A stretch of DNA of 64,000 nucleotides from Halobacterium jilantaiense (GCF_900110535.1 NZ_FOJA01000001.1:868001-932000); one strand, 5' to 3'. Shown: positions 53,240 to 62,179, numbered from the stretch's first letter. Notes: generated from the sequence alone by a model not told the origin. Program-made: numbers and translations.

Positions 53240-54052
53240 ATGAGTGTCGAACGCAAAGACGAACACGACCACGAAGCCTGGATTCAGGAGAAAGACCTGA
53301 CGCCCATCGAGAGTACGTTCCTCACGGTGCTGGTCTGGCTGGACCGCCGCATCCGCATCGTCGACTACCTGGAGCTGCTGGAGACGCTGTACTACCGCGT
53401 CAACCTCCAGATGCCGAAGAGCCACACCGAACAGTACAACCTCGACAACAAGTTCTGGTACTGGTACCCGCTGTACTCGCTGGGGTTCTTCTCGACGTTG
53501 GCGTACGTCGTCGCGGCGATCTCCGGCGCACTGCTGGGGTTCTACTACTCGCCGTCCGCGGCCGCCGGCACGGCCAACATCGAGGGCGCGACGGTCGCGT
53601 ACAGCACCGTCGCCGCCATCATGACGGACCTGAACTTCGGGTTCTTCCTCCGGTCGCTGCACCGGTGGGCCGCGCAGGTGATGACCGCCGCGGTCTTCCT
53701 GCACATGCTCCGCGTCTACTTCACGGGCTCGTACAAGGAGCCGCGCGAAGTGAACTGGCTGATCGGCATCGTTCTGCTCAGCCTGACGATGGTCTTCGGG
53801 TACACCGGTTACCTGCTCCCGTGGGACCAGCTGGCGTACTGGGCGGGACAGATCGGCGTCGAGATGAGCCTCTCCATACCGTTCGTCGGTGAGTGGGTGG
53901 CACAGCTCATGTTCGGCGGCTTCTCGCTGGGCCAGGCGACGCTCCAGCGGATGTACATCCTCCACGTGTTCCTGCTCCCGTTCGTGGTGACGACGGTCAT
54001 CGCCATCCACCTCGGGCTGGTGTGGATGCAGGGCATCGCGGAACCCCACTGA
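53240..54052 (+). CDS. petB: Cytochrome b (b6-type) subunit
   Basis: 270 aa from the ATG at 53240. Heme ligands are His141 and His155 (HRWAAQVMTAAVFLH) and His242 and His257 (LHVFLLPFVVTTVIAIH); the spacing of 14 and 15 is that of b6 rather than mitochondrial b. GYLLPWDQ (190-197) is also typical. About four or five spans. It forms the quinone sites with subunit IV encoded next. Confidence 0.95.
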   Translation: MSVERKDEHDHEAWIQEKDLTPIESTFLTVLVWLDRRIRIVDYLELLETLYYRVNLQMPKSHTEQYNLDNKFWYWYPLYSLGFFSTLAYVVAAISGALLGFYYSPSAAAGTANIEGATVAYSTVAAIMTDLNFGFFLRSLHRWAAQVMTAAVFLHMLRVYFTGSYKEPREVNWLIGIVLLSLTMVFGYTGYLLPWDQLAYWAGQIGVEMSLSIPFVGEWVAQLMFGGFSLGQATLQRMYILHVFLLPFVVTTVIAIHLGLVWMQGIAEPH

Positions 54053-54054
54053 CA

Positions 54055-54816
54055 ATGACAGACGACAACCAATCCGAGGAACCTCGGACCGACGGCACGG
54101 GCATCGTTCCGCCGGACGACGAGACTCCGACGTGGCGCGAGCGCAAGGAGCGCACGACGGGGCTCTCCCGGCTGACCTACGAGTACTTCGAGCGCTCGCG
54201 ACGCGAGGATCAGAACCTCCGTCAGGAGTCCGACTACGTCGAGCGTGACGTGCTGGCGTTCCCGACGTGGCCCCACGAGCTCGTGCGCAACCTCGCGCTG
54301 ACGAGCTTCTTCGTCGGGATGATCATCTTCCTGGCGGCGACGCTCCCACCGCACCTCGGTGACCCGGCGAACCCGAGCGTGACGCCGAGTATCATTCTGC
54401 CCGACTGGTACCTCTACTGGTCGTTCGGCCTGCTGAAGCTCGGCCCGCTGAACCCCGAGCTCGCCATCCTCGGCGGCGAGAAGCTGCTCGCCGACCGGAC
54501 GTACGGCGTGCTCGCGAACGTCGTCGTGGTCGGCTTCATCGCCATCGTGCCGTTCCTCAACAAGGGGAGCGCTCGCCGACCCGTCGAGCAGCCGTTCTGG
54601 GCGTCCGTCGGCGTGATGGGCGTGGTCTTCGCGTTCACCATCAGCGCGTACTCCGCGAAGAACCTCATCCCGCTCGACCCCCACCTGCTGTTCGACCTGA
54701 CGTTCCTGCTGCCGCCGCTCATGGGCGCGCTCGCGTACCCGCTGCTGAAGTCGATGCGCGAGGGGTACATGTACGACCTGAACCGGCGGTACTACAAGCT
54801 GCGGCCGCCGAAGTAA
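54055..54816 (+). CDS. petD: Cytochrome bc subunit IV-like protein
   Basis: 253 aa. Cytoplasmic N-terminal 75 residues are charged, then three or four spans. The quinol-oxidation motif is LPDWYLYWSF (P116-D117-W118-Y119), a PDWY in place of PEWY. In the family this Glu-to-Asp change is associated with low-potential menaquinone, the quinone of haloarchaea (established knowledge). It completes the core complex: the four genes from 52019 to 54816 have gaps of 2-4 bases. Confidence 0.9.
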   Translation: MTDDNQSEEPRTDGTGIVPPDDETPTWRERKERTTGLSRLTYEYFERSRREDQNLRQESDYVERDVLAFPTWPHELVRNLALTSFFVGMIIFLAATLPPHLGDPANPSVTPSIILPDWYLYWSFGLLKLGPLNPELAILGGEKLLADRTYGVLANVVVVGFIAIVPFLNKGSARRPVEQPFWASVGVMGVVFAFTISAYSAKNLIPLDPHLLFDLTFLLPPLMGALAYPLLKSMREGYMYDLNRRYYKLRPPK

Positions 54817-55001
54817 GCGGTCCGTCGGAGACCCGTCGGTTTCCGCGACATCACCGTTCCTCGTTTTGCCGTCCTGTTCCGTCACACTGTCCCCAGTCGA
54901 GTCGCTCGTGTGCCTGTGTACTCTCGGCCACCGTCCCCGATGCGCCAGTCTGGGCAGTGGTTCCGCCGCAGTAAAGTAGCCTGCAGCCCGAGTCCCGAGA
55001 G

Positions 55002-55295
55002 ATGGCAGACGACTCCCGCGGCCGCGAGGTCGTCGTCCCGGAGCGACTCTACAAGACCGTGACGGTGTTCTCGACGCTGTTCGCAATCGTCGCGGTCGTC
55101 CTCGGGTTCGTCGCCCTGGACGCGGCGACAGACACTGGGTCGGCGGCCCCGGAGGAAGTGAGCGTGCCGACGGCCGCACTCGGTGTCGGACTCATCGCCG
55201 CGGGCGGCGTGGTGTACGCGTTCGCGTCCCGGTTCCGGGCTCGCGGAATGGTAACGGATAAGAACAGCGACGACGAAACATCCGATAATGGCTGA
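55002..55295 (+). CDS. Small two-span membrane protein, bc cluster
   Basis: 97 aa. Spans at about 20-42 (VFSTLFAIVAVVLGFVAL) and 57-77 (AALGVGLIAAGGVVYAF), with an acidic tail. It overlaps the next gene by 8 bases (ATGGCTGA), so the two are coupled. Position after petD suggests a haloarchaea-specific accessory subunit. The 185 bases before it contain no gene. Confidence 0.7.
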   Translation: MADDSRGREVVVPERLYKTVTVFSTLFAIVAVVLGFVALDAATDTGSAAPEEVSVPTAALGVGLIAAGGVVYAFASRFRARGMVTDKNSDDETSDNG

Positions 55296-55548
55296 CGAGT
55301 TTGCGAAGGGACTTGGCCTGTTGACGGGTGCGGGCCTGGTCTGGATGGTGCTCGCGGGCTGGTACAAGACGCCGAGTTTCGCCGGCGGACAGCTGACCAG
55401 TTCGGTCCCGAGCGAACTGACGATGTACGACCAGCTGGCCGTCGTCCTCCTCGAGGGGATGTTCTGGCTGGCCATCTTCGGCGCGCTGTTCTTCTGGATC
55501 GGCGTTCCGCTCGGCCGCGAACTGCACGCGAAGTACAGCGGCGAGTAA
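55288..55548 (+). CDS. Small two-span membrane protein, bc cluster
   Basis: 86 aa. Spans at 7-25 (GLGLLTGAGLVWMVLAGW) and 48-72 (LAVVLLEGMFWLAIFGALFFW, in part), ending with a short charged tail. Starts within the previous gene. No motif beyond the membrane pattern. Confidence 0.7.
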   Translation: MADEFAKGLGLLTGAGLVWMVLAGWYKTPSFAGGQLTSSVPSELTMYDQLAVVLLEGMFWLAIFGALFFWIGVPLGRELHAKYSGE

Positions 55549-55828
55549 CTGACGTCCGTTCTTCCGACAATCTCGTCCCGAGTAGCTGCTGCGCCGGCCA
55601 ACCCACTGACGGTCTGGGCTGAGGTCAGCGATAGCTATCGGCGGAGCGGGCGATAGAGCGCGACCGGACGGTCCACGGTTACCAACTTCCACCGCTGAAG
55701 GGGCCACAGGCAGTACAGACCGTCGAAAAGGCGCGAGGAGACACAGCCGACGCACTACTGTGTGGCGACTGCGGCGTGGAGTTCGCTCGGAGAAAACGAG
55801 TGCGAACGGTGTCGGGCCGCGAGAGACC
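55549..55828. other. 280-base gap with a start-less CxxC frame
   Basis: Between convergent genes. A plus-strand open frame encodes LLCGDCGVEFARRKRV and reaches a stop near 55862, but it has no ATG or GTG upstream of the Cys pair, so it is either a decayed small zinc-finger gene or chance. Confidence 0.3.
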
Positions 55829-56269
55829 TCAGATGACCTGCGTCCAGTACGGCTTGATGAGGTAGAACACGCTGATGAAGGCGACGTAGAGGAACGTGAA
55901 CGTGGCTGCGACGAGCGCGCCCTTCGGCCGTTCCAGTCCGTGGCCCTCGCGTGCTTCGACTTTCCGGGCCTCGAACTCGAAGAGGTCCGCGATGTACATA
56001 CTGAGGACGAGCGTCGCGAGCACCATCCCCGAGTGGTGGTGGAGCGTGAGGTAGTAGAACGTCGAGAGCACGAGCCCCCACGTCGTGAACGAGTGGAAGG
56101 GATGCCGGGAGATGGCGTCAGCGCCGTCCTCGGCCTGCTTGACGTGCTGACCGTGCGCGACCCGGCGGCTCACGAAGTTCAGCAGGACGAGTGCCAGTAG
56201 CACGAACTCGATGTAGGGCGCGACCAGTGTGTCGAGAGGCCCGAAGAGCGCGACCGAGGGGTCTACCAT
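55829..56269 (-). CDS. Four-span membrane protein, bc cluster edge
   Basis: 146 aa from the ATG at 56269. Spans at about 18-35, 62-80, 82-100 and 120-140. Histidines at the membrane interface (RHPFHSFTTW, LTLHHHSGM). It is convergent with the small membrane genes of the bc cluster and belongs to the same neighbourhood family. Function unknown. Confidence 0.65.
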   Translation of the reverse strand: MVDPSVALFGPLDTLVAPYIEFVLLALVLLNFVSRRVAHGQHVKQAEDGADAISRHPFHSFTTWGLVLSTFYYLTLHHHSGMVLATLVLSMYIADLFEFEARKVEAREGHGLERPKGALVAATFTFLYVAFISVFYLIKPYWTQVI

Positions 56270-56313
56270 GTGCGGGTTTCGGTGTGTCGCGGTATTATGT
56301 CTTTTCCAATCGC

Positions 56314-57033
56314 TCAATCGGGCCGCGGCGGGCGGCGCGTCGCCGGCACGACAGCGACTCGCAGCGGCTCGCCCCAGGTGAGCGCGACCGGGTCGTCGAC
56401 GGCGAGCGTCCCGTGTGTTCGGCCGTCGACGTGGAGTTCGACACTGGTCTCGTCGCGGGCGACGGTGACCGACAGCGGGGGCGCGACCACCCAGTTGGTG
56501 CGGTCGACGCGGAACGGCGAGATGGGGACGACGCCGACGGCCGGCACATCGGGTTCGAGGCGTGGACCACCGGCGTCCGTGGCGTACCCCCGACTCCCGG
56601 TGGGAGTGGCGGCGACGACGCCGTCCGCGCGCACCGAGTCGACGCGGCGGTCGCCGGCGTCGACGACGAACTCGGATATCTTCGCGGGTTCGGTGGTCGC
56701 GAGGGTGACGTCAGCGAGCGCTCGCGCGGAGACGCCGGGAGCGTCGACGGCCAGCGTCGGCCGGTCGACGGCGGAGAAGTCGCCAGCGGCCAGCGACGCG
56801 AGCGCGGGCTCGACGTCCGCGCGGGCGACGCCGCCGTACTCGCGGCCGGCATCGACTGGCAGGAGCGGAGCCGGCGGGTCGACAGCGGCGTCCAGCAGTG
56901 GGTCCTCGCCGAGCGCAGCGACGACGTCGGCGTCGGCCGGGTCGACGACCGTCCCGCCGGCGTCCCTGACGGCGTCGGTCGCTTCGCCGGTGTCGTCGCC
57001 GACGACGGCGACCCGCGTCGTCACCGCGACCAC
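56314..57033 (-). CDS. NAD kinase-like protein with degenerate GGDG motif
   Basis: 239 aa. The later part is good NAD kinase sequence: GVVAATPTGSRGYATDAGG (the TPTGSTAY-type motif), VGVVPISPF and a final beta-sheet. The nucleotide-binding GGDGTxL reads VAALGEDPLL, so Gly-Gly-Asp-Gly is lost and phosphotransfer is doubtful. It is probably a paralogue of the true NAD kinase with a changed job. The exact start is uncertain because several GTG codons are available; the frame begins at 57033. Confidence 0.65.
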   Translation of the reverse strand: MVAVTTRVAVVGDDTGEATDAVRDAGGTVVDPADADVVAALGEDPLLDAAVDPPAPLLPVDAGREYGGVARADVEPALASLAAGDFSAVDRPTLAVDAPGVSARALADVTLATTEPAKISEFVVDAGDRRVDSVRADGVVAATPTGSRGYATDAGGPRLEPDVPAVGVVPISPFRVDRTNWVVAPPLSVTVARDETSVELHVDGRTHGTLAVDDPVALTWGEPLRVAVVPATRRPPRPD

Positions 57034-57169
57034 CCGCCGGTGGGTGCAGTCACCGGATTCTCCGCGCGGGGCGACCCGTCGGTCGGCGTCCGTGTCATCG
57101 GTGAGACTGCGGCGCGGCAGTCACAAAAACCCCGCGGGCGCGAGGTGGCTGGGCGAGGAGTCGGCTCGG

Positions 57170-58471
57170 TCAGTACGGCCAGTCGCCGGTGATCTTCATG
57201 CCCTCGGCGAGATCTTCGTCCTCGAGGGCGGCGGCGATGTCAGCCTCGCTGGCGTGCGCGACGGCGAACCCGTCGTCGGCGAGGCGGACGGCGAGGTCGG
57301 TGAGGAGGACTGCCTGCTCCCGGAAGTTCCGGACTTCGAGTTTCTCGAGCGTGTCGGCGTACGTGTGGCCCCAGCCGCGGCCGGCACCGCCGGTCTCGCT
57401 GGCGACGTGGTAGCCGGGGACGCCGTGCTGGACGTACTCCCAGTGGTCGGAGTGCGGGCCGAGTTTCGGCGTCACGGAGACCGGGTGTCCGAAGTCATCG
57501 CCGACGCCGCGCGCGGCGTCCGCGAGCGCGTCGAAGCCGTGGGCGTAGAACTTCAGCGTGCGGCCGCGGACGACGCCGTCGAAGTTGAGAACGGCACGCA
57601 CGCTGGCGAGGTCGCGTTCGTCGGCGTCGTGGGCAGCGCCGACGAGGCCGACTTCCTCCGCGCCGTAGCAGACGAAGTGGATTCTGGTGTCGAGTTCGTC
57701 CTCGCGGGCCGCGAGCGCGCGAGCGACTTCGACGACCATCGCTGTGCCGGCACCGTTGTCCATCGCGCCCTCGGCGATGTCGTGGGCGTCGACGTGGCTG
57801 GTGACGAGCAGCTCCTCGTCGGTGTCGGGGCCGAGCGTCGCGTGGACGTTCTGGCTGGTCGCGTCGTGGACGTCGGCGTTCACCGAGACGGTGACCTCGT
57901 CGCCCTCGAAGCGCCGCGAGAGCCGGGCACCGACTTCCCGGGAGACGCCGACGGCCGGGATGTCGCCGATAGGGGCGTCCGAAGTACCGACACTGCCCGT
58001 CGGCGGCAGACAGCCCTCGACGTGGTTCTCGTAGACGAAGGCTGCGGCACCGGCCTCGACGGCGTGGTAGTACTTCTCCCGGCGGTGGAGGTAGCGGTCG
58101 TACCAGTCGGGGACGTCCGATGCGACCATGACGACCTTCCCGTCGAGGTCGGCGTCCTCGAAGTCCTCGGGGAGGCCGTGGCCGAGGTCCACGAACTCGC
58201 CGGCTGCGTCACCGCTGGGACTGCGCGGAAGTGCGATGGAGTCCTCGACGCCGGCGGGCGTCTCGACGCCGCTGTCGCCGCGCGTCCAGCCCTGAATGTC
58301 GAACTCGTCGAGCCAGGCGTCGTCGGCGTGCTCGGCCAGCGCGTCGCGCGTGGCCACGGCCGCCTCGCGTTCGCCGTCGCTGCCCGCCATCCGGTTGCGG
58401 ACGTCGACGAGTCGTTCGAGGTGGGTCCAGCCGGTGTCGCTCGTGAAGGTGTCACCGATCCAGTCAGCCAT
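57170..58471 (-). CDS. M28-family zinc aminopeptidase with PA domain
   Basis: 433 aa. A PA insert is at about 105-200 (DLDGKVVMVASDVPDW, AAFVYENHVEGC). The two-zinc site uses HVDAHDIAEGAMDNGAG (His and Asp), GAEEVGLVGA (Glu, Glu), NFDG and the final His in GWGHTYADT. It removes N-terminal amino acids from peptides. No signal peptide, so it is cytoplasmic. Confidence 0.9.
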   Translation of the reverse strand: MADWIGDTFTSDTGWTHLERLVDVRNRMAGSDGEREAAVATRDALAEHADDAWLDEFDIQGWTRGDSGVETPAGVEDSIALPRSPSGDAAGEFVDLGHGLPEDFEDADLDGKVVMVASDVPDWYDRYLHRREKYYHAVEAGAAAFVYENHVEGCLPPTGSVGTSDAPIGDIPAVGVSREVGARLSRRFEGDEVTVSVNADVHDATSQNVHATLGPDTDEELLVTSHVDAHDIAEGAMDNGAGTAMVVEVARALAAREDELDTRIHFVCYGAEEVGLVGAAHDADERDLASVRAVLNFDGVVRGRTLKFYAHGFDALADAARGVGDDFGHPVSVTPKLGPHSDHWEYVQHGVPGYHVASETGGAGRGWGHTYADTLEKLEVRNFREQAVLLTDLAVRLADDGFAVAHASEADIAAALEDEDLAEGMKITGDWPY

Positions 58472-58548
58472 GGCTGGCCAGACGAGGAACGTCCGCTAAG
58501 AAGTTGTGGAAGAGGAACCACCGCTGGCTCCCCGAGCCGACAGCCGGG

Positions 58549-58806
58549 TTACAGCTCGTCTTCGTCTTTCAGACCCGCGATGACGTCGTCGACCAGGTCG
58601 TCGACGTTGTCGTAGGGGAACTCGGCGCGGCTGGAGAGCTTCGTCGCGAGCTCCATCGCGGTCCAGGACTGGCCGCCGGCCTCGAAGGACGTCGACGGGC
58701 CGTTCGGGAGCGCGGGCACGAGACCCATCTGGTTCTTCACGGGGTAGTCGGCGTTCGAGAACGCCTCGGTGAGTTCCTCGCGGAGTTCGGCTTCGGTGTC
58801 GGACAT
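58549..58806 (-). CDS. MTH865-like small protein
   Basis: 85 aa from the ATG at 58806. Helical pattern EAELREELTEAFSNADYPV, then ALPNGPSTSFEAGGQ and a C-terminal helix DLVDDVIAGLK, as in the archaeal MTH865 family of EF-hand-like fold. Function unknown. It follows the divergent M42 peptidase gene by 142 bases. Confidence 0.75.
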   Translation of the reverse strand: MSDTEAELREELTEAFSNADYPVKNQMGLVPALPNGPSTSFEAGGQSWTAMELATKLSSRAEFPYDNVDDLVDDVIAGLKDEDEL

Positions 58807-58918
58807 GAACGGTACGTCTCCGGCGTCCGGCAAAAGGGTTCTGGAACCCCGAACCCCGGGCGTGGAGTTTCCCGGCCGCAGTCCCCGTAGCGCCGTCCAG
58901 CCTACCGGGACGCGGGCC

Positions 58919-58924
58919 TTTATT
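58919..58924 (+). promoter_or_regulatory. TATA box of the M42 peptidase gene
   Basis: TTTATT 25-30 bases before the ATG at 58949. Confidence 0.55.
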
Positions 58925-58948
58925 GGGTCGCGATAGCCTGTCACACGT

Positions 58949-60001
58949 ATGGCCGTCGACTTAGACCTGCTGCGGGAACTGACCGAGACCAGCGGCGCGC
59001 CCGGCCACGAGGAGCGCGTCCGCGACGTGGTGCGCGCCCACCTCCCGGACGACGTGGAGGAGGTCCAGACGGACGCGATGGGGAACCTGATTGCGACCGT
59101 GGAGGGCAGCCAGAACCCAGACTTCGAGGTGCTGGTGCCCGCGCACATGGACGAAATCGGATTCATCGTGAAGCACGTCCACGAGGACGGCTTCGTGCAG
59201 GTGGACGCGCTCGGCGGCTGGGACCCCCGGATTCTGCGGGCCGAGCGCGCGACCGTCCACACCGACGACGGCGACATCCCGGGCGTCATCGGGTCGCCGC
59301 CGCCACACATCGAGGACAACCCCGACACGCGGGACCGCGACGAGATTCGGGACGTCTTCATCGACGTGGGGCTGCCCGCCGACGACGTCGGAGACCACGT
59401 ACAGGTCGGTGACGCCGTGACGCTCTCACAGCGTCTGGAGCCAGTGGGAGACCTCGTCACCGCGAAGGCGCTGGACAACCGCGTGAGCGTCTACGAGCTG
59501 CTGAAGGCCGCCGAGCGCGCGTCGCCCGACGTCACGGTTCACTGGGTCGCGACCACGCAGGAGGAGGTCGGGCTGCGGGGTGCGGAGGCGCTCGGCCCGG
59601 ACATCGAACCCGACCTCGTCCTGAACCTCGACACGACGGTCGCCAACGACATCCCGCAGTTCGTCTACGAGGAAGACTACGTCACGGAGGTCGGCGAGGG
59701 CGCGGCGGTGAAGTTCAAGGACGGCGTCGTCATCCCGAACCCGAAGGTCGTCGACCACCTCCTCGACGTCGCCGACAGCGAGGGTATCGACCACCAGCGC
59801 GAGGTTCTGGGCGCGGGCGGCACCGACACCGGTCCGCTCCAGCGCACCCACGGCGCGACGCCCGTCGGCGCAATCTCCACGCCCACCAGATATCTCCACA
59901 CGCCCGTCGAGGCCGTGCACACCGACGACATCGAGCACGTCGTCGACCTCACGGCGGCGTTCGTGACGAGTCTCGACGGCAGCGAGGACTTCACGCTCTG
60001 A
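58949..60001 (+). CDS. M42-family metallopeptidase (tetrahedral aminopeptidase type)
   Basis: 350 aa. Metal ligands and catalytic residues are VPAHMDEIGF (His, Asp), AKALDNRVS (Asp), TTQEEVGLRGAE (Glu, Glu), LNLDTTVAND (Asp) and TRYLHTPVE (His). The GGTDTGPLQ turn is conserved too. Members form dodecameric shells that trim peptides from the proteasome; some were once called endoglucanases. Confidence 0.93.
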   Translation: MAVDLDLLRELTETSGAPGHEERVRDVVRAHLPDDVEEVQTDAMGNLIATVEGSQNPDFEVLVPAHMDEIGFIVKHVHEDGFVQVDALGGWDPRILRAERATVHTDDGDIPGVIGSPPPHIEDNPDTRDRDEIRDVFIDVGLPADDVGDHVQVGDAVTLSQRLEPVGDLVTAKALDNRVSVYELLKAAERASPDVTVHWVATTQEEVGLRGAEALGPDIEPDLVLNLDTTVANDIPQFVYEEDYVTEVGEGAAVKFKDGVVIPNPKVVDHLLDVADSEGIDHQREVLGAGGTDTGPLQRTHGATPVGAISTPTRYLHTPVEAVHTDDIEHVVDLTAAFVTSLDGSEDFTL

Positions 60002-60073
60002 GCGGACCACCTGCTCGCGTCCCCGGGGAGTCAAACCAAAGTATTCAGTACCCGTGATTCCCTAGCGGACGGC

Positions 60074-60652
60074 ATGAACTCCGAGAACGACGGCGACGAC
60101 GGGCAGGTGTCCCGGCGGAGCGTCATCCGTGCCGGCGCGGCCGCGGCCGCTGCGACCGCCGCGACTGGCACCGCAGCCGCCCAGGAGGAAGGCGGAGACG
60201 GCGAGGGAAGCAGCAGCGGGGAGAAAATCGTGAAGGTTGGGCCGAACGGCCAGAACATCTTCGACCCCGCAGAGCTCTACGTCACTCCCGGGACCACGGT
60301 GCGGTTCGTCTGGGAGGGCAGCGGGCACAACGTTCACGCGACGGAAGTTCCCGGTGACGCCGAGTGGAGCGCGAAAACCGAGATAACGGGGCCGCCGATG
60401 GAGTACGAGTACACGTTCGACGGGCCGATGGGCGAGTACAACTACGTCTGTGACCCCCACGCTTCCGTCGGCATGGAGGGCACCATCATCGTGACCGACA
60501 GCCCACCGGAGAACGAGGGCTACCAGACTCTCGTCCCGGACTCCGCGAAGACCCTGGCCGTCGCGGCGGTCGGGTCGATGACGTCCGTCCTCGGCATCGC
60601 GTACTTCTTCATGAAGTACGGCGGCGACTACGACGGCGAGTTCGAGGAGTAA
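60074..60652 (+). CDS. Second membrane-anchored halocyanin
   Basis: 192 aa. Tat-type start VSRRSVIRAGAAAAAA. The cupredoxin domain is very like that of 51348-52019 (GPNGQNIF, GHNVHATEVP, YNYVCDPHASVGMEG), with all four copper ligands. The Gly/Thr linker is shorter, and a C-terminal span is present (about 153-175). A likely alternative electron carrier between the bc complex and a terminal oxidase, or one that is expressed under other conditions. Confidence 0.9.
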   Translation: MNSENDGDDGQVSRRSVIRAGAAAAAATAATGTAAAQEEGGDGEGSSSGEKIVKVGPNGQNIFDPAELYVTPGTTVRFVWEGSGHNVHATEVPGDAEWSAKTEITGPPMEYEYTFDGPMGEYNYVCDPHASVGMEGTIIVTDSPPENEGYQTLVPDSAKTLAVAAVGSMTSVLGIAYFFMKYGGDYDGEFEE

Positions 60653-60697
60653 CGGCCGGCCGCCCGCACCGTTCGCTCGACACCGCTGGCCCGGACG

Positions 60698-61189
60698 CTA
60701 CCGCGTCTCCACGTGGAGGTCGACCGGACGGCGCTGCCCTTCGAGGTCGGCGACGACGCGTTCGACGACGCGTTCGCCCTCCTCGGTGATTTTCTCGACG
60801 ACGCGCTGGGCGACCCAGTCGAACGACGCGAACATCGGGAGGTCGAGGACGCCCCTCGCGCTCCCGGAGTCGTAGGTCACGACCAGCGAGACTTCTGCGC
60901 CGTCTTCGGCCGCTTCGACGAGCCACTGGCCGCTGGCGTCCAGCGTCCCAAGGACTTCCCAGTCGATGCGGTTCGGTTCGTCCGTGTCCGCCACGCGGGA
61001 CCGGAAGGTGTGCGAGAGCTTCCACCACGAGAACGTCAAGTCGTACTCCGTGCCCGCGCTGCCGTCGCCGTGCTGCCGGACCGAGTCGAGGTACTTCGAG
61101 TACCGCGCGTACCCGGGAAAGTTCTCGAGGAACGCGTACGCCTCCTCCGGAGGCACGCGGACGTCGGTGGTGACTTCGAGGGTGTCCAC
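60698..61189 (-). CDS. SRPBCC (START-like) ligand-binding protein
   Basis: 163 aa from the GTG at 61189. The beta-grip fold starts with VTTDVRVPPEEAYAFLENF and ends in a long helix RVVEKITEEGERVVERVV, typical of polyketide cyclase/COQ10-like proteins. These bind hydrophobic ligands such as quinones or lipids. Divergent from the FAD protein gene with 72 bases between. Confidence 0.75.
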   Translation of the reverse strand: MDTLEVTTDVRVPPEEAYAFLENFPGYARYSKYLDSVRQHGDGSAGTEYDLTFSWWKLSHTFRSRVADTDEPNRIDWEVLGTLDASGQWLVEAAEDGAEVSLVVTYDSGSARGVLDLPMFASFDWVAQRVVEKITEEGERVVERVVADLEGQRRPVDLHVETR

Positions 61190-61261
61190 GCTGCGTCCCA
61201 GGGCCGCCGGCAGTATAGTCGTACCGCGACACTTGTGTTCCTCGCCCGTCAATCAGTGACG

Positions 61262-61975
61262 ATGACCGAGCGAGTCGCAGTGGTCGGCGGCGGGCCCGCC
61301 GGCCTGATGGCAGCCACGTACACGGCCCGCGCCGGCCTCGACACGACGGTGTTCGACGGCGGTGAGTCGATTCTCGCGCGGAACGCCCACCTGGAGAACG
61401 TTCCGGGGTTCCCTGCGGGCGTGAACGCGCGGTCGTTCCTCGACGCCACCCGCGAGCAGGCCGCCGACGCCGGCGTCGGCTTCGTCGACGAGCACGTCGC
61501 GTCCGTGGCCGGAGACCGACCGTTCACCGTCGAGACCGAATCCGGCGCGGCGCACGCTGCCGAGTTCGTGGTGGCGGCGTCTTGGCCGGACACCAGCTAC
61601 CTCGACGGCTTCGACGTCGAGCGCGTCCAGCGCGGGTCGAAGACGATGCTGGTCGCCGACCGCTTCGCGCGCCTCGACGTCGACGGTCTGTACGCCGCCG
61701 GTCGCGTCGCCCGCCAGTACCACCAGGCGGTCGTCGCGGCCGGCCACGGCGCGACGGCGGGGCTCACCGTCGTCGAGGACAGCGACAGGGCGTACTACCA
61801 CGACTGGGTGGCACCAGACGGCTACTTCACGGGCCGAGGACGTGACGTTCCTCCGGGAACGGAGGAAATCGGCGAGGAGGAACGCCGGCAGCGCGAGCGT
61901 GAGAGTCTCGAAGCACTCGATAGTCGCTCACCCGCCGACCCACCGAGCCAGCACCCGAGTGTCGACGACGAGTAG
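61262..61975 (+). CDS. Single-domain FAD-binding oxidoreductase-like protein
   Basis: 237 aa from the ATG at 61262. Thioredoxin reductase-like: VAVVGGGPAGLMAATYTARAG and LYAAGRVARQYHQAVVAAGHGA for FAD binding. The NADPH-binding domain and the redox-active CxxC of thioredoxin reductase are missing, so it cannot be a classic reductase. A basic/acidic tail follows after 190. In haloarchaea such proteins may be flavin-dependent enzymes of unknown substrate. Confidence 0.7.
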   Translation: MTERVAVVGGGPAGLMAATYTARAGLDTTVFDGGESILARNAHLENVPGFPAGVNARSFLDATREQAADAGVGFVDEHVASVAGDRPFTVETESGAAHAAEFVVAASWPDTSYLDGFDVERVQRGSKTMLVADRFARLDVDGLYAAGRVARQYHQAVVAAGHGATAGLTVVEDSDRAYYHDWVAPDGYFTGRGRDVPPGTEEIGEEERRQRERESLEALDSRSPADPPSQHPSVDDE

Positions 61976-62147
61976 CCGAACGTTCTTCTGTGAGGGCGGG
62001 ACCACCGCCGTCCGTGACGTGACCGCCGACGCCCGGCAGTCCGCGGGAGCGCGACCCGCTGTCGGGCAGTCCGGGAGTCGGTAGCTGCCGCCGCTCCGCC
62101 GGGGTCGCCTGTCAGCCCACTCCCGCCAGCGTCTGCCATCGCCCCGA

Positions 62148-62153
62148 TTTAAG
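62148..62153 (+). promoter_or_regulatory. TATA box of coaBC
   Basis: TTTAAG 27-32 bases before the ATG at 62180. The 204 bases between the FAD gene and coaBC hold no gene. Confidence 0.5.
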
Positions 62154-62179
62154 TCCTCACCCCACAGACTCACAGGGGA

